Origin: Marmoricola sp.
GTDB taxonomy: Bacteria; Actinomycetota; Actinomycetes; Propionibacteriales; Nocardioidaceae
Length of the DNA stretch: 37,125 bases
Reading direction: 5' to 3'
Assembly (NCBI GenBank): GCA_025964795.1
Contig: JAOPYC010000121.1
Coordinates: 1 to 37,125, forward strand
Each line of letters opens with the position of its first letter. Within the stretch, counting starts at the first letter, position 1. The notes below the pieces were generated by a model. It searched no databases. It had not been told where the DNA came from and saw nothing but the letters and a program-made list of their open reading frames with translations. This document shows positions 26,465 through 33,602 of this stretch, piece after piece. The translations under genes and the position numbers were made by a program.

Positions 26465-27900
26465 GGCTTGTCCGGCTTCTTGCGGCCGCGCGGGGCCCGG
26501 AGCCGGCTGTCGCTCGCGCTGTCCACCAGCTCGTCGAGCGACTCCCGGACGCACTGGCCCAGCACGTCGGCGTCGGGCAGGGCGTCCCGGTCGGCGCTGA
26601 TCCCGTAGTAGACCGCCCCGTCGTACGACGTGACGCCGACCGACAGCGAGAAGCCGGGGAACAGCGGCGGGACCGGGTAGGTCTCGACCATCTCGGCGCC
26701 GGCGAGGTACATCGGGAACTGCGGCCCGGGGACGTTGGTGATCACCAGGTTGACGCTGCCGCGCGCCTCCTTGAAGGCCACCCGGGACCCGAGCGAGTGG
26801 AACGTGGTGGGCGCGAAGCCGGCCACCCCGGCGATCCGGTCGGCGGCCACGGCCTTGCCGGTCTCGCTGTGCGCGCGCAGGGCGTAGGACACCTGGTGGA
26901 GGCGTACGACGGGCGACCCCTCGCCGATCGGCAGGTCGACCAGGTGACCGACGACCTGGGACCCGAGCGAGGTCGGCTCCAGCTCCTCGTCGATCACGCT
27001 CATCGGGACCAGGGCCCGCAGCCGGCGACCGGCGCCGACCGCCTCGGACCGGGTCATCAACCACGCCCGGATGGCACCGGACAGGGTGGCCAGGATGACG
27101 TCGTTGACGGTGCCGCCGTGCACCCGGCGCACCTTGCGGTAGTCCTTGAGCGAGGTGCGCACGCAGACCAGCCGGCGCTGCGCGGACGGCTCGATGTTGA
27201 ACGGCGACTCCTGGGCCGGTCGGCGGCGGGAGAGCTGACCGGCGACGGCGCTGGCCTTCCCGGCGGCCCCGGTCAGCGACCGGCCGAACGCCTCGGCGTT
27301 GCTGCGCAGCGTCGCGATCGCGACCCGCGGGTCACGGGCGGACTCGGCGAGGGCGCTCACCGCGAGGCCGGTCGGCGTGGGCTCGTCGGCCGCCGTCCAG
27401 CCGTCGAGGACCAGCTGCCGCGGCCCCGGGTCGACGTCGAGCAGCACCTGGCCGAGGTCGACGGTCGAGATGCCGTCGACCAGGATCTGGTGGGACTTGG
27501 AGAGCAGGGCCACGCGACCGCCCTCGAGCCCCTCCACGAAGTACATCTCCCACGGCGGGCGGTCCGGGTCGAGGCGGCGCGACATGATCCGGGCCGTGAG
27601 GTCGCGAAGCTGGTCCATCGTCCCGGGCCGGGGCAGCGCGGAGCGGCGTACGTGGTAGGCGAGGTCGAACTTCTCGTCGTCCACCCAGACGGGGTTCGCG
27701 AGCCGGCCGGGCACCCGTCGTACGTGCTGGCGGTAGCGCGGCACGAAGGCGATCCGGTCGTCGATGTGGGCCAGCAGCGCCTCGTAGTCGAACCCCGACT
27801 CGTCCGGGTCGAAGATCTCCAGGGTCGCGTTGTGCATCGGAGTCTGCGGGGTCTCGTCGGCCAGCAGCGCGAGGTCGCTGGCGCGCAGGCGTTCACTCAC
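26461..27900 (-). CDS. wax ester synthase/diacylglycerol acyltransferase (WS/DGAT) family protein
   Basis: A 479-residue acyltransferase of the bacterial WS/DGAT family, which transfers acyl groups from acyl-CoA to diacylglycerol or fatty alcohols to make storage lipid. Landmarks: the N-terminal SERLRASDLALLADE, PPWEMYFVEGLEGG, the active-site region LLSKSHQILVDGISTVDLGQ, GGTVNDVILATLSGAIRAWL (the ND motif) and VNLVITNVPGPQFPMYL. The active-site motif reads H-Q-x-x-x-D-G instead of H-H-x-x-x-D-G, so the second, catalytic His is Gln. GTG at 27900 is chosen because GGAGGGG lies 8 nt upstream; a GTG three codons earlier is possible. It is coupled to the DUF6912-like gene by a 4-bp overlap. Confidence 0.9.
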   Translation of the reverse strand: MSERLRASDLALLADETPQTPMHNATLEIFDPDESGFDYEALLAHIDDRIAFVPRYRQHVRRVPGRLANPVWVDDEKFDLAYHVRRSALPRPGTMDQLRDLTARIMSRRLDPDRPPWEMYFVEGLEGGRVALLSKSHQILVDGISTVDLGQVLLDVDPGPRQLVLDGWTAADEPTPTGLAVSALAESARDPRVAIATLRSNAEAFGRSLTGAAGKASAVAGQLSRRRPAQESPFNIEPSAQRRLVCVRTSLKDYRKVRRVHGGTVNDVILATLSGAIRAWLMTRSEAVGAGRRLRALVPMSVIDEELEPTSLGSQVVGHLVDLPIGEGSPVVRLHQVSYALRAHSETGKAVAADRIAGVAGFAPTTFHSLGSRVAFKEARGSVNLVITNVPGPQFPMYLAGAEMVETYPVPPLFPGFSLSVGVTSYDGAVYYGISADRDALPDADVLGQCVRESLDELVDSASDSRLRAPRGRKKPDKP

Positions 27901-28037
27901 GGCGTGCACCCCTCCACGGAAGTGATCAATGGCACATCGGCGACCGGCCGACCCCTGTCGAGGGGACCTTGGGCCACATGGGATTCTGGCAGAGGCCCCC
28001 ACCGGGGCGCTCGCCGTACCACCTGATGGAGGATCCC

Positions 28038-28412
28038 ATGCTCCGCGTCGTGCGCCTGTGCTGCACCCTCGTCGTCGCCCTGCTGCTGCTCGCGGGCTGC
28101 GGGGGCGGCGCCAGCAAGGACGGCACGAGCACCAAGAAGGACTCGAGCGGTGCGACCACCATCGACATCACCTTCAAGGACGGCAAGGTCACGCCGCAGG
28201 GCGCCAAGGTCGAGGTCCAGGCCGGCAAGCCGATCAAGCTCCACATCGTCGCGGACCAGCCCGGCGAGCTGCACGTGCACAGCTCCCCGGAGCACGAGTT
28301 CGAGTACAAGGCCGGCACCACCGACGAGTCCTTCACGATCAAGCAGCCGGGGGTCGTCGACATGGAGTCGCACACCCTCGACAAGCTCGTGGCCCAGCTC
28401 GAGGTGCGCTGA
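28038..28412 (+). CDS. cupredoxin-like lipoprotein
   Basis: A 124-residue exported lipoprotein. The chosen ATG has GGAGG 5 nt upstream; an in-frame ATG four codons earlier overlaps that site. The signal peptide ends in the lipobox LLLLAGC, so the mature protein is anchored at the outer face of the membrane by its first Cys. After a Gly/Ser/Lys linker, the beta-rich domain (TTIDITFKDGKVTPQGAKVE, PIKLHIVADQPGELHVHSSP, TIKQPGVVDMESHTLDKL) resembles cupredoxin folds. Histidines in HVHSSPEHEF and ESHTLDK could bind copper, but the classical Cys/Met ligands are absent. Its stop abuts the GTG of the next gene, so the two are probably a functional pair. Confidence 0.85.
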   Translation: MLRVVRLCCTLVVALLLLAGCGGGASKDGTSTKKDSSGATTIDITFKDGKVTPQGAKVEVQAGKPIKLHIVADQPGELHVHSSPEHEFEYKAGTTDESFTIKQPGVVDMESHTLDKLVAQLEVR

Positions 28413-29747
28413 GTGTTCCTGGTCCCACTGCACGGGCTGGGCGGGGCCAAGGACCTCCCCATCCCGCTGGCCCTGGCCGTCACCGGTGCCACGGCCGCGC
28501 TGGTGGTCTCCTTCTGCGTCCTGGCCCTGGCCTGGCGCACACCGCGCTACCAGGAGGTCCGACCCGGCCGCCGGGCGCCGGCAGCGCTGGCCCGGGTCGT
28601 TGACAGCGCCGCGTTCGAGTGGACCCTGCGCGTCGTCGGACTGCTGTTCGCCGCCTACGTCACCTGGGCCCTGATCTGGGGCCCCGACCTGGTCAACAAC
28701 CCGGCGCTGGGGACGTTCTACGTCCTCGTCTGGGTGGGGCTGGTCCCGGCCTCGCTGCTCTTCGGCCGGGTGGTGCGCGTGTTCAGCCCGGTCCGCACGA
28801 TCAACCTGCTGCTGGCCAAGGTGACCGGCGGGGACCCCGCGGTCGGGCTGACGACCTACCCCGCCCGGCTTGGCTACTGGCCGGCGGCGGTGGGGCTCCT
28901 CGCCTACGTGTGGCAGGAGCTGGTCGATCCGCAGAGCGCCTTCCTCGGCACGGTGCGGGTGTGGCTCGCGGCCTACCTCGCGGTGATGCTCGTCGGTGCC
29001 GCGGTGTTCGGCGACGAGTGGTTCGAGCGGGCGGACCCGTTCGAGGTCTACTCCAACCTGCTGTCGAAGCTCTCCTTCTGGGGGCGTGAGGGCGACCGGC
29101 TGGTGCTGCGCAGCCCCTTGGCGAACCTGGCCACGGTGGCACCGCTCCCCGGCCTGGTGGCGGTGGTCGCCGTGCTGTTCGGCTCGACCGCCTTCGACAG
29201 CTACAAGGACACGATCCCGTGGCAGCAGTTCGTCATCGACGTGGGCCTGGCCCCGACCTTCACGAACACCGTGGCGCTGCTCGTGTTCTGCCTCCTCGTG
29301 GGGGGCACCTTCACGGCGGCGGCGATGTCCACGGGCGTCGAGACCACCGGCCCTCACGCCGTACGACGAAGCGAGCTGCCCAACCTGCTGGCGCACTCGG
29401 TGATCCCGATCGTCGTGGGCTACATGACCGCGCACTACCTCAGCTATCTCGTCGAGCAGGGCCAGGTCACGCTGATGCAGCTCAGCGACCCGATGGTGCG
29501 GGGCGACAACCTGCTCGGCACCGCCAACTGGTCGGTGAACTACTGGCTGTCGTTCCACCCCTCGTTGCTCGCCGTGGTCAAGGTGCTGGCGGTGATCGCC
29601 GGGCACGTCGTCGGCGTGGTGGCGGCCCACGACCGGGCGCTCAGGCTGTTGCCGGCGAGGCACCACATCACCGGCCAGATCGGCATGCTGGTCGTGATGG
29701 TCGCCTACACCGCGACCGGGCTCTACCTGCTGATGGGCGGCTTCTGA
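28413..29747 (+). CDS. polytopic membrane protein paired with the cupredoxin-like lipoprotein
   Basis: A 444-residue integral membrane protein with about ten hydrophobic segments, for example LALAVTGATAALVVSFCVLA, LRVVGLLFAAYVTWALIW, FYVLVWVGLVPASLLFG and GMLVVMVAYTATGLYLLM. The GTG start directly follows the lipoprotein stop, with no gap. Segments eight and nine carry His residues within the membrane (LLAHSVIPIVVGYMTAHYLS and AGHVVGVVAAHDRAL), which could bind a metal or heme. I do not recognise a characterised family; related actinobacterial proteins are sometimes labelled fenitrothion hydrolase, a label I would not rely on. A transport or metal-relay role with the lipoprotein is an inference. 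Its 3' end overlaps the cpaE-like gene by 25 bp, tail to tail. Confidence 0.85.
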   Translation: MFLVPLHGLGGAKDLPIPLALAVTGATAALVVSFCVLALAWRTPRYQEVRPGRRAPAALARVVDSAAFEWTLRVVGLLFAAYVTWALIWGPDLVNNPALGTFYVLVWVGLVPASLLFGRVVRVFSPVRTINLLLAKVTGGDPAVGLTTYPARLGYWPAAVGLLAYVWQELVDPQSAFLGTVRVWLAAYLAVMLVGAAVFGDEWFERADPFEVYSNLLSKLSFWGREGDRLVLRSPLANLATVAPLPGLVAVVAVLFGSTAFDSYKDTIPWQQFVIDVGLAPTFTNTVALLVFCLLVGGTFTAAAMSTGVETTGPHAVRRSELPNLLAHSVIPIVVGYMTAHYLSYLVEQGQVTLMQLSDPMVRGDNLLGTANWSVNYWLSFHPSLLAVVKVLAVIAGHVVGVVAAHDRALRLLPARHHITGQIGMLVVMVAYTATGLYLLMGGF

Positions 29748-30922
29748 GCCGCGTGCCCGGCCAGCACACGGGCGTGGACCTCGGCGATCGCCCGGCGCAG
29801 CGCTGAGTCCCCCAGCTCCACCACGCTCCGACCCGCCACCAGCGCCTTGTCGACGGTGGCGCGGTCCTCCGGGAGGAAGTGCACGCCCGCCGGACGGATG
29901 TAGCCCTCGACCATCCCCACGATGTCGCGCCGCCCCCAGCCGAGCGAGTCGCGCATCCGGTTGACCACCACGGTGACCGGGGCGTCGGTGTGCTCACGCA
30001 GCTCGACCAGCGTCCGCGCCAGCCGGGCGAGACCGGTCGGCTCGGCGGTGCCAACCGCGACGACGTGGTCCGCGGTCGCGAGCGCGTCCAGGGTCAGCTG
30101 GTTGCGCGAGACCGGTCGGCCCAGGTCGGCGTCGTCCTCGAGGCTGAACCCGGTGTCCACGATCACGTCACCGACCTCGGCGGCGCGTTCGAGCACGGCG
30201 TCGAGCACCCCGGGCCGGGCCTCCACCCAGCGATCGGGCCGTGGAAGGCCGGTGAGCACCTCGAAGCGCTCGGACACCTGCCGCCGGCACCGGGCGAAGG
30301 CCGCGGCGTCGAGCGAGCCGGCGTTGACGAGCCGGGCAGCGGCCAGCAGCCCGGAAACCTCGTCGAGCACGCCGAGGTGCTGGGCGACCGCTCCTCCGTG
30401 CGGGTCGGCGTCCACGAGGACCGTGCCGTGGCCACGGTGGGCGTGCTCGGCGGCGAGGCCGATCGCGAGCGTCGTACGACCTGGGGCGCCGGCGGGACCG
30501 TGGACGGCCACGACGCGGCCCCGGGTGCCGGCGCGATCGAAGGACGGCTCGCGCTCCGGCTCGGGGTCGACGACCAGCTCCCGCGTCCCGGCCGAGCCGA
30601 CCACGTCCGGGAGCAACGCCAGGTCCGGCTCGGCCACGGCGGCCACCACCCCGATGCGGGTGAGCGCGTCCTGGTCCCCGCCGACGGCGACGCAGCGCAC
30701 GTCGTCGCGCAGGAGCTGCACCACCGCGTCAGCGTCGAGCCCGGACAGCTCGCCGGAGACCACCGCGACGTCGGCCTCGCCCGTGCCGGCGCTGGCCAGC
30801 AGGTCGGTGAGGTCGACGCACCGCTTCAGGACCAGGCTCGCGCCGCCGTTGAGCAGGCGCAGGGCCGGGGCCTCCCAGGCCTCACCTCCCGCCGCCAGCA
30901 GCACGGTCACCCGGTCAGGCAC
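29723..30922 (-). CDS. CpaE/TadZ-like MinD-family ATPase
   Basis: A 399-residue protein with a degenerate receiver-like N-terminal half (about residues 1-115) and a MinD/ParA-type ATPase C-terminal half. The P-loop reads HGPAGAPGRTTLAIGLA: the Lys residues of a deviant Walker A (KGGxGKT) are missing and Arg occupies the second position, as I recall for many actinobacterial CpaE-like proteins. Walker B-like TVLVDADPHGG follows, then DVIVDTGFSLEDDADLG and VVNRMRDSLGWGRRDI. TadZ/CpaE proteins localise the pilus machine at the membrane. It starts 3 nt after the SAF/CpaB gene. The tadA-B-C genes that normally come next are 26.7 kb away on the same strand. Confidence 0.85.
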   Translation of the reverse strand: MPDRVTVLLAAGGEAWEAPALRLLNGGASLVLKRCVDLTDLLASAGTGEADVAVVSGELSGLDADAVVQLLRDDVRCVAVGGDQDALTRIGVVAAVAEPDLALLPDVVGSAGTRELVVDPEPEREPSFDRAGTRGRVVAVHGPAGAPGRTTLAIGLAAEHAHRGHGTVLVDADPHGGAVAQHLGVLDEVSGLLAAARLVNAGSLDAAAFARCRRQVSERFEVLTGLPRPDRWVEARPGVLDAVLERAAEVGDVIVDTGFSLEDDADLGRPVSRNQLTLDALATADHVVAVGTAEPTGLARLARTLVELREHTDAPVTVVVNRMRDSLGWGRRDIVGMVEGYIRPAGVHFLPEDRATVDKALVAGRSVVELGDSALRRAIAEVHARVLAGHAAQKPPISR

Positions 30923-30925
30923 GGG

Positions 30926-31597
30926 TCAGCCCTTTCGTGCGATGACGACACGGCCCTCGGACATGCCGCCGAGCGCCGTGCCGAGGTCGTCGGCGCGCGC
31001 CGCCGGGACACCGACGATCACCTGCCGGGTCGTCTGCGGGGCCAGGCTGTCCGAGGTGCGCGGCACGGCCACGACCACGACGTCGGTCAGCACCGGAACG
31101 GCCTTGGCCCGGGTCTGCCCCACCGCCGAGACCTTGGGAGTCACCCAGACATCGACCACGGAGCCCTGCCGGACGGTGGCCGGCAGGTCGTCGGAGACGA
31201 CGCTCACCGGGACCTCCACCAGGGCCGGCCCCGCTCCCTGGGCGAACGCGGATCGGGGCAACAGCTCACCGGCCGACACGGCGCGGTTCAGGGTCGCGCC
31301 CACGGGGACCGCGTCGCGGCTGGAGAGGTAGCCGTCGGCCGTCTCCTCGTCGGGGAACCGGATCTGGCGCCGCTCCAGGTCGGCCACGTCCACGGTCGCT
31401 CCGGCGGGCAGGTCGCGTGCCACCGCCCACACACCCACGGTGTCGTCGGCCGCGGCGAGGAGGCGCGCACCGAGCACGACCGACCCCGCCACCAGCAGCA
31501 TCCCGAGGAGGAGCCGGGGGTTGCGCCAGCCGGGACGTCGGCTCCGGGTGGCCGGAGGAACGGCGGCCTCGGGCCGGGTGGAAGTTGTGAGTGTCAT
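30926..31597 (-). CDS. SAF domain (CpaB/RcpC-like) pilus assembly protein
   Basis: A 223-residue single-pass membrane protein with a short Pro/Arg-rich cytoplasmic tail, a transmembrane segment (LLLGMLLVAGSVVLGARLLA, about residues 32-51) and a periplasm-side SAF domain: VWAVARDLPAGATVDVADLE, VPVGATLNRAVSAGELL. A CpaB C-terminal region follows (LVEVPVSVVSDDLPATVRQG, VIVGVPAARADDLGTAL). CpaB/RcpC proteins bind peptidoglycan and help assemble Flp pili. ATG at 31597 is chosen because GGAGG lies 9 nt upstream. It is coupled to the CpaE-like gene (3-nt gap) and divergent from a small HTH gene, with a perfect inverted repeat in the shared 89-bp region. Confidence 0.85.
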   Translation of the reverse strand: MTLTTSTRPEAAVPPATRSRRPGWRNPRLLLGMLLVAGSVVLGARLLAAADDTVGVWAVARDLPAGATVDVADLERRQIRFPDEETADGYLSSRDAVPVGATLNRAVSAGELLPRSAFAQGAGPALVEVPVSVVSDDLPATVRQGSVVDVWVTPKVSAVGQTRAKAVPVLTDVVVVAVPRTSDSLAPQTTRQVIVGVPAARADDLGTALGGMSEGRVVIARKG

Positions 31598-31645
31598 CGG
31601 GACGGCCCTCCGGAGCATCGGTCTTTCCACAAGCCAGGCGTGTCA

Positions 31646-31671
31646 ACCGTTCGCAACCGCACGCGAACGGT
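31646..31671. promoter_or_regulatory. perfect 9-bp inverted repeat in the cpaB/HTH divergent promoter region
   Basis: ACCGTTCGC (31646-31654) and GCGAACGGT (31663-31671) are separated by 8 nt. The site lies 15 bp before the HTH gene start and 48 bp before the cpaB start, so a bound regulator could control either. The HTH protein encoded alongside is the obvious candidate, by autoregulation, but this is inferred from position only. The element does not fit a SOS box. Confidence 0.5.
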
Positions 31672-31686
31672 GGCAGAGTGGCGCTC

Positions 31687-31932
31687 ATGAGCACGACGCC
31701 GAGGTTCTTGCAGCTGGCCGACGTGGCCGAGATCCTCAACACCTCCAACGCACAGGTCTACGCGCTGGTCCGGCGCAAGGAGCTGCGCGCCCTGAAGATC
31801 GGTGGCCGCGGCCAGTGGCGCGTCGAGGCGAGCGAGCTCGAGGCCTACATCGAGCGGGCCTACGCCGACGCCGACCGGTTCGTGGACGAGCACCCCTTCG
31901 TCGAGGGCACCGCCTCCCCCGCCAAGGACTGA
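31687..31932 (+). CDS. excisionase-type helix-turn-helix DNA-binding protein
   Basis: An 81-residue winged-HTH protein of the MerR-like/excisionase (HTH_17) type. The motif is FLQLADVAEILNTSNAQVYALV, followed by RRKELRALKIGGRGQWRVEASELEAYIERAY, the turn and wing typical of AlpA/Xis/BldC-like proteins. A short acidic tail follows (DADRFVDEHPFVEG). There is no recombinase or phage gene nearby, so a chromosomal transcription regulator is more likely than a phage excisionase. BldC-like proteins of this size bind DNA cooperatively. It is divergent from the cpaB gene and convergent with the Sm-like protein gene (16-bp gap). Target genes cannot be known from sequence. Confidence 0.88.
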   Translation: MSTTPRFLQLADVAEILNTSNAQVYALVRRKELRALKIGGRGQWRVEASELEAYIERAYADADRFVDEHPFVEGTASPAKD

Positions 31933-31948
31933 CCGCGCGCCCTCGGGC

Positions 31949-32497
31949 TCACCCATCGGTTCGCCCCTGCAGCGCGGAGACCGAGCCCGTCGGCACCACC
32001 TGGATGTTGCGGCCAGGTCCCTCGCCCACGTAGATCTCGAAGAAGTCGCGGCCGACGCGCCCGACGCGACCCTCGAGCCGATGGTCGTCGACCAAGTGCA
32101 CCAGGCAGGGTTCGCCGGCGCCGGACAGGCGGCGCAGGACGGCTCGCAGCGACAGCCGGTCCATCACCGACCAGGTCTCCTCGCTGTCGGCGCGCGGGGA
32201 CACGCCGGTCAGGGTGACGATGCCGTCGTAGCGCACGATCCACTCCCCGGACCGGTCCACGAGCAGCAGCCAGTCCTCGCCGACCCGGGCGAGCCGCCCC
32301 GCCACCTGGTGGCCGCCGACCAGGCGCACGCGCAGGTCCGTGCCGAGCGACGCGTGCAGGCGCGCTCCGAGGCTGATCCGGGAGTACTCCGCGACGCTCA
32401 GGTCGGCCACCTCGGCGTCGCGCTCCACGAGGTGCAGACCCGTCGCCTGCTGCTCGAGGTCCTCGAACACGGCGAACATCGACTCTTCCCAGCCCAT
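31949..32497 (-). CDS. protein with two tandem Sm-like beta-barrel repeats
   Basis: About 182 residues, cytoplasmic. After a helical N-terminus (FEDLEQQATGLHLVERDAEV) come two similar blocks. Block A contains VRLVGGHQVAGRLARVGEDW, then LLLVDRSGEWIVRYDGIVTL. Block B contains VHLVDDHRLEGRVGRVGRDF, then FEIYVGEGPGRNIQVVPTGS. Both share the pattern xLVxxHxxxGRxxRVGxDxxxxxV, like the strands of an Sm/Hfq-type barrel. The function is unknown; similar uncharacterised proteins occur in other actinobacteria. The start is uncertain between ATG at 32497 and ATG at 32479; the second has GGAAGAG just upstream. It is divergent from the LysM gene. Confidence 0.78.
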   Translation of the reverse strand: MGWEESMFAVFEDLEQQATGLHLVERDAEVADLSVAEYSRISLGARLHASLGTDLRVRLVGGHQVAGRLARVGEDWLLLVDRSGEWIVRYDGIVTLTGVSPRADSEETWSVMDRLSLRAVLRRLSGAGEPCLVHLVDDHRLEGRVGRVGRDFFEIYVGEGPGRNIQVVPTGSVSALQGRTDG

Positions 32498-32528
32498 GCC
32501 CTCTGGGTTGCCCCGGGGGATGACGGAG

Positions 32529-32600
32529 CAAACCTCCTGTGGACAAACGTTTGACACTTGCTGAATCTGCGCGTTGTCTGAGGCAAACGCACGCAAACGA
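32529..32600 (+). promoter_or_regulatory. LysM gene promoter with repeated CAAACG elements
   Basis: TTGACA (32551-32556) is followed after 17 nt by TTGTCT (32574-32579), a plausible housekeeping promoter whose start would fall about 25 nt before the LysM gene. It overlaps the palindrome CAAACGTTTG (32544-32553) and is flanked by further GCAAAC copies near 32529, 32584 and 32593. The last two form a 10-bp-spaced direct repeat. Such spaced repeats suggest a transcription factor array. The nearby HTH protein is one candidate. Confidence 0.45.
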
Positions 32601-32611
32601 AGGCATTGCCG

Positions 32612-33112
32612 ATGAACGACACGTTGTTCGACGACCTGCTCGTCGCTGCCGCCACCTGGTTGCTGGCCGGTTGCGCCGTCTGGGCGGCGCTGATCGGCCT
32701 CGCCGCGCTGGTCGAGGCGTCCACCGCCGGGCGACTCCCGGCCACCACCTGGGTCGGTTGCCCGCCCGCCCTGCGCCGGGCACTGCTCGCCGGGCTGGGC
32801 GTCGTGCTGGTCACCTCACCGGTGCCGGCCACGGCCGTGCAGCGGGGTCTTCCCTCACCGGCCCGACCCGTGGGTGGCCGCCCGGTCGCGCAGCCGCGGC
32901 TCGTCGTACGCCCCGGGGACGCGCTCTGGCGACTCGCCGAGGACCGGTTGCCGCCCACCGCCACGGCTGCCGAGGTCGCCGACCTGGTCCTCCGGCTGCA
33001 CCGGCGCAACCGGGAGGTGATCGGGCCCGACCCCGACCTGATCCGACCCGGCGAGCGACTCGTCGTCCCCACGCCCCCCACGCTCCGCCGACCCCACCAG
33101 GAGAATCCATGA
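32612..33112 (+). CDS. LysM domain-containing membrane protein
   Basis: A 166-residue protein with an N-terminal membrane region (LLVAAATWLLAGCAVWAALI and a second segment ALLAGLGVVLVTSP) and a C-terminal LysM-type module. The module reads PRLVVRPGDALWRLAEDRLP, then VADLVLRLHRRNREVIGPDP and PGERLVVP, which is the classic LysM pattern W-x-x-A, N-R-x-x-I, L-x-P-G-x-x-L. LysM binds peptidoglycan, so this is likely an envelope-anchored wall-binding protein. It starts ATG after a weak AAGG site; a TTG two codons earlier is open but unlikely. Its stop overlaps the next gene's start (ATGA). Confidence 0.88.
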   Translation: MNDTLFDDLLVAAATWLLAGCAVWAALIGLAALVEASTAGRLPATTWVGCPPALRRALLAGLGVVLVTSPVPATAVQRGLPSPARPVGGRPVAQPRLVVRPGDALWRLAEDRLPPTATAAEVADLVLRLHRRNREVIGPDPDLIRPGERLVVPTPPTLRRPHQENP

Positions 33113-33540
33113 CCCTCCCCAGCGTGCAGGGCACTCTGGCCCTCGACTACGACACCCGGGTCCGTTCCACCCGCGCCCCCGAGCTGCGGGTGCTGCCGGG
33201 CCAGCGCGCCGAGCTCGAGGCGTTCGCCCACCGGTTCGCCAGCGCCGTCGTCGAGGTCGTCGGCGGGGACCGCGGCCCCAGCCAGCTGCTGAGGTGGACG
33301 AGCGAGGACGTCTACGCCGACCTGCAACGACGGACCTCGCTGCTGTCGCGCACCACCCCTGGGGACCGGCGCGTACGCCGCCTGCGCAGCCAGGTCCGCA
33401 GCGTGCACGTGTTCTGCCCGTCCGCGCGCGCCGCCGAGATCAGCGTGCACGTGCGCCACGGGGAGCGCTCGCGTGCCATCGCCGCGCGGATCGAGCTGCT
33501 CGAGGGCCGGTGGTGCTGCACGGCGCTCGAGTTCGGTTGA
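33109..33540 (+). CDS. DUF6459/Rv-type conserved actinobacterial protein
   Basis: A 143-residue soluble protein starting within the LysM gene's stop codon, preceded by CAGGAGAATCC, an excellent ribosome binding site. The body has LPGQRAELEAFAHRFASAVV, SQLLRWTSEDVYADLQRR, RRLRSQVRSVHVFCPSARAA and the C-terminal EGRWCCTALEFG. This pattern (R-V-R-S-V-x-V-x-x-P, then R-W-x-C-T-A-L-x-x-G) is, from memory, that of a conserved actinobacterial family often placed near secA and tentatively DUF6459. The function is unknown. The tight coupling to the LysM protein suggests a joint envelope role. Confidence 0.78.
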   Translation: MTLPSVQGTLALDYDTRVRSTRAPELRVLPGQRAELEAFAHRFASAVVEVVGGDRGPSQLLRWTSEDVYADLQRRTSLLSRTTPGDRRVRRLRSQVRSVHVFCPSARAAEISVHVRHGERSRAIAARIELLEGRWCCTALEFG

Positions 33541-33602
33541 CCCGCACAACCGGGGGCGTACGGTTAAAACATCGATCTGCAGTCGTCCCGGGAGCCACCA
33601 CC

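Noticed and set aside
27952-27965. Small hairpin CCCCT-GTCG-AGGGG between the acyltransferase and lipoprotein genes
   Set aside because: It is only 5 bp in a divergent promoter region, where neither gene ends, so it cannot be a terminator and is expected by chance in GC-rich DNA.
31687-31932. Phage or integrative element suggested by an excisionase-type HTH protein
   Set aside because: No integrase, attachment repeats or other mobile genes lie nearby, and base composition does not change, so a chromosomal regulator is more likely.
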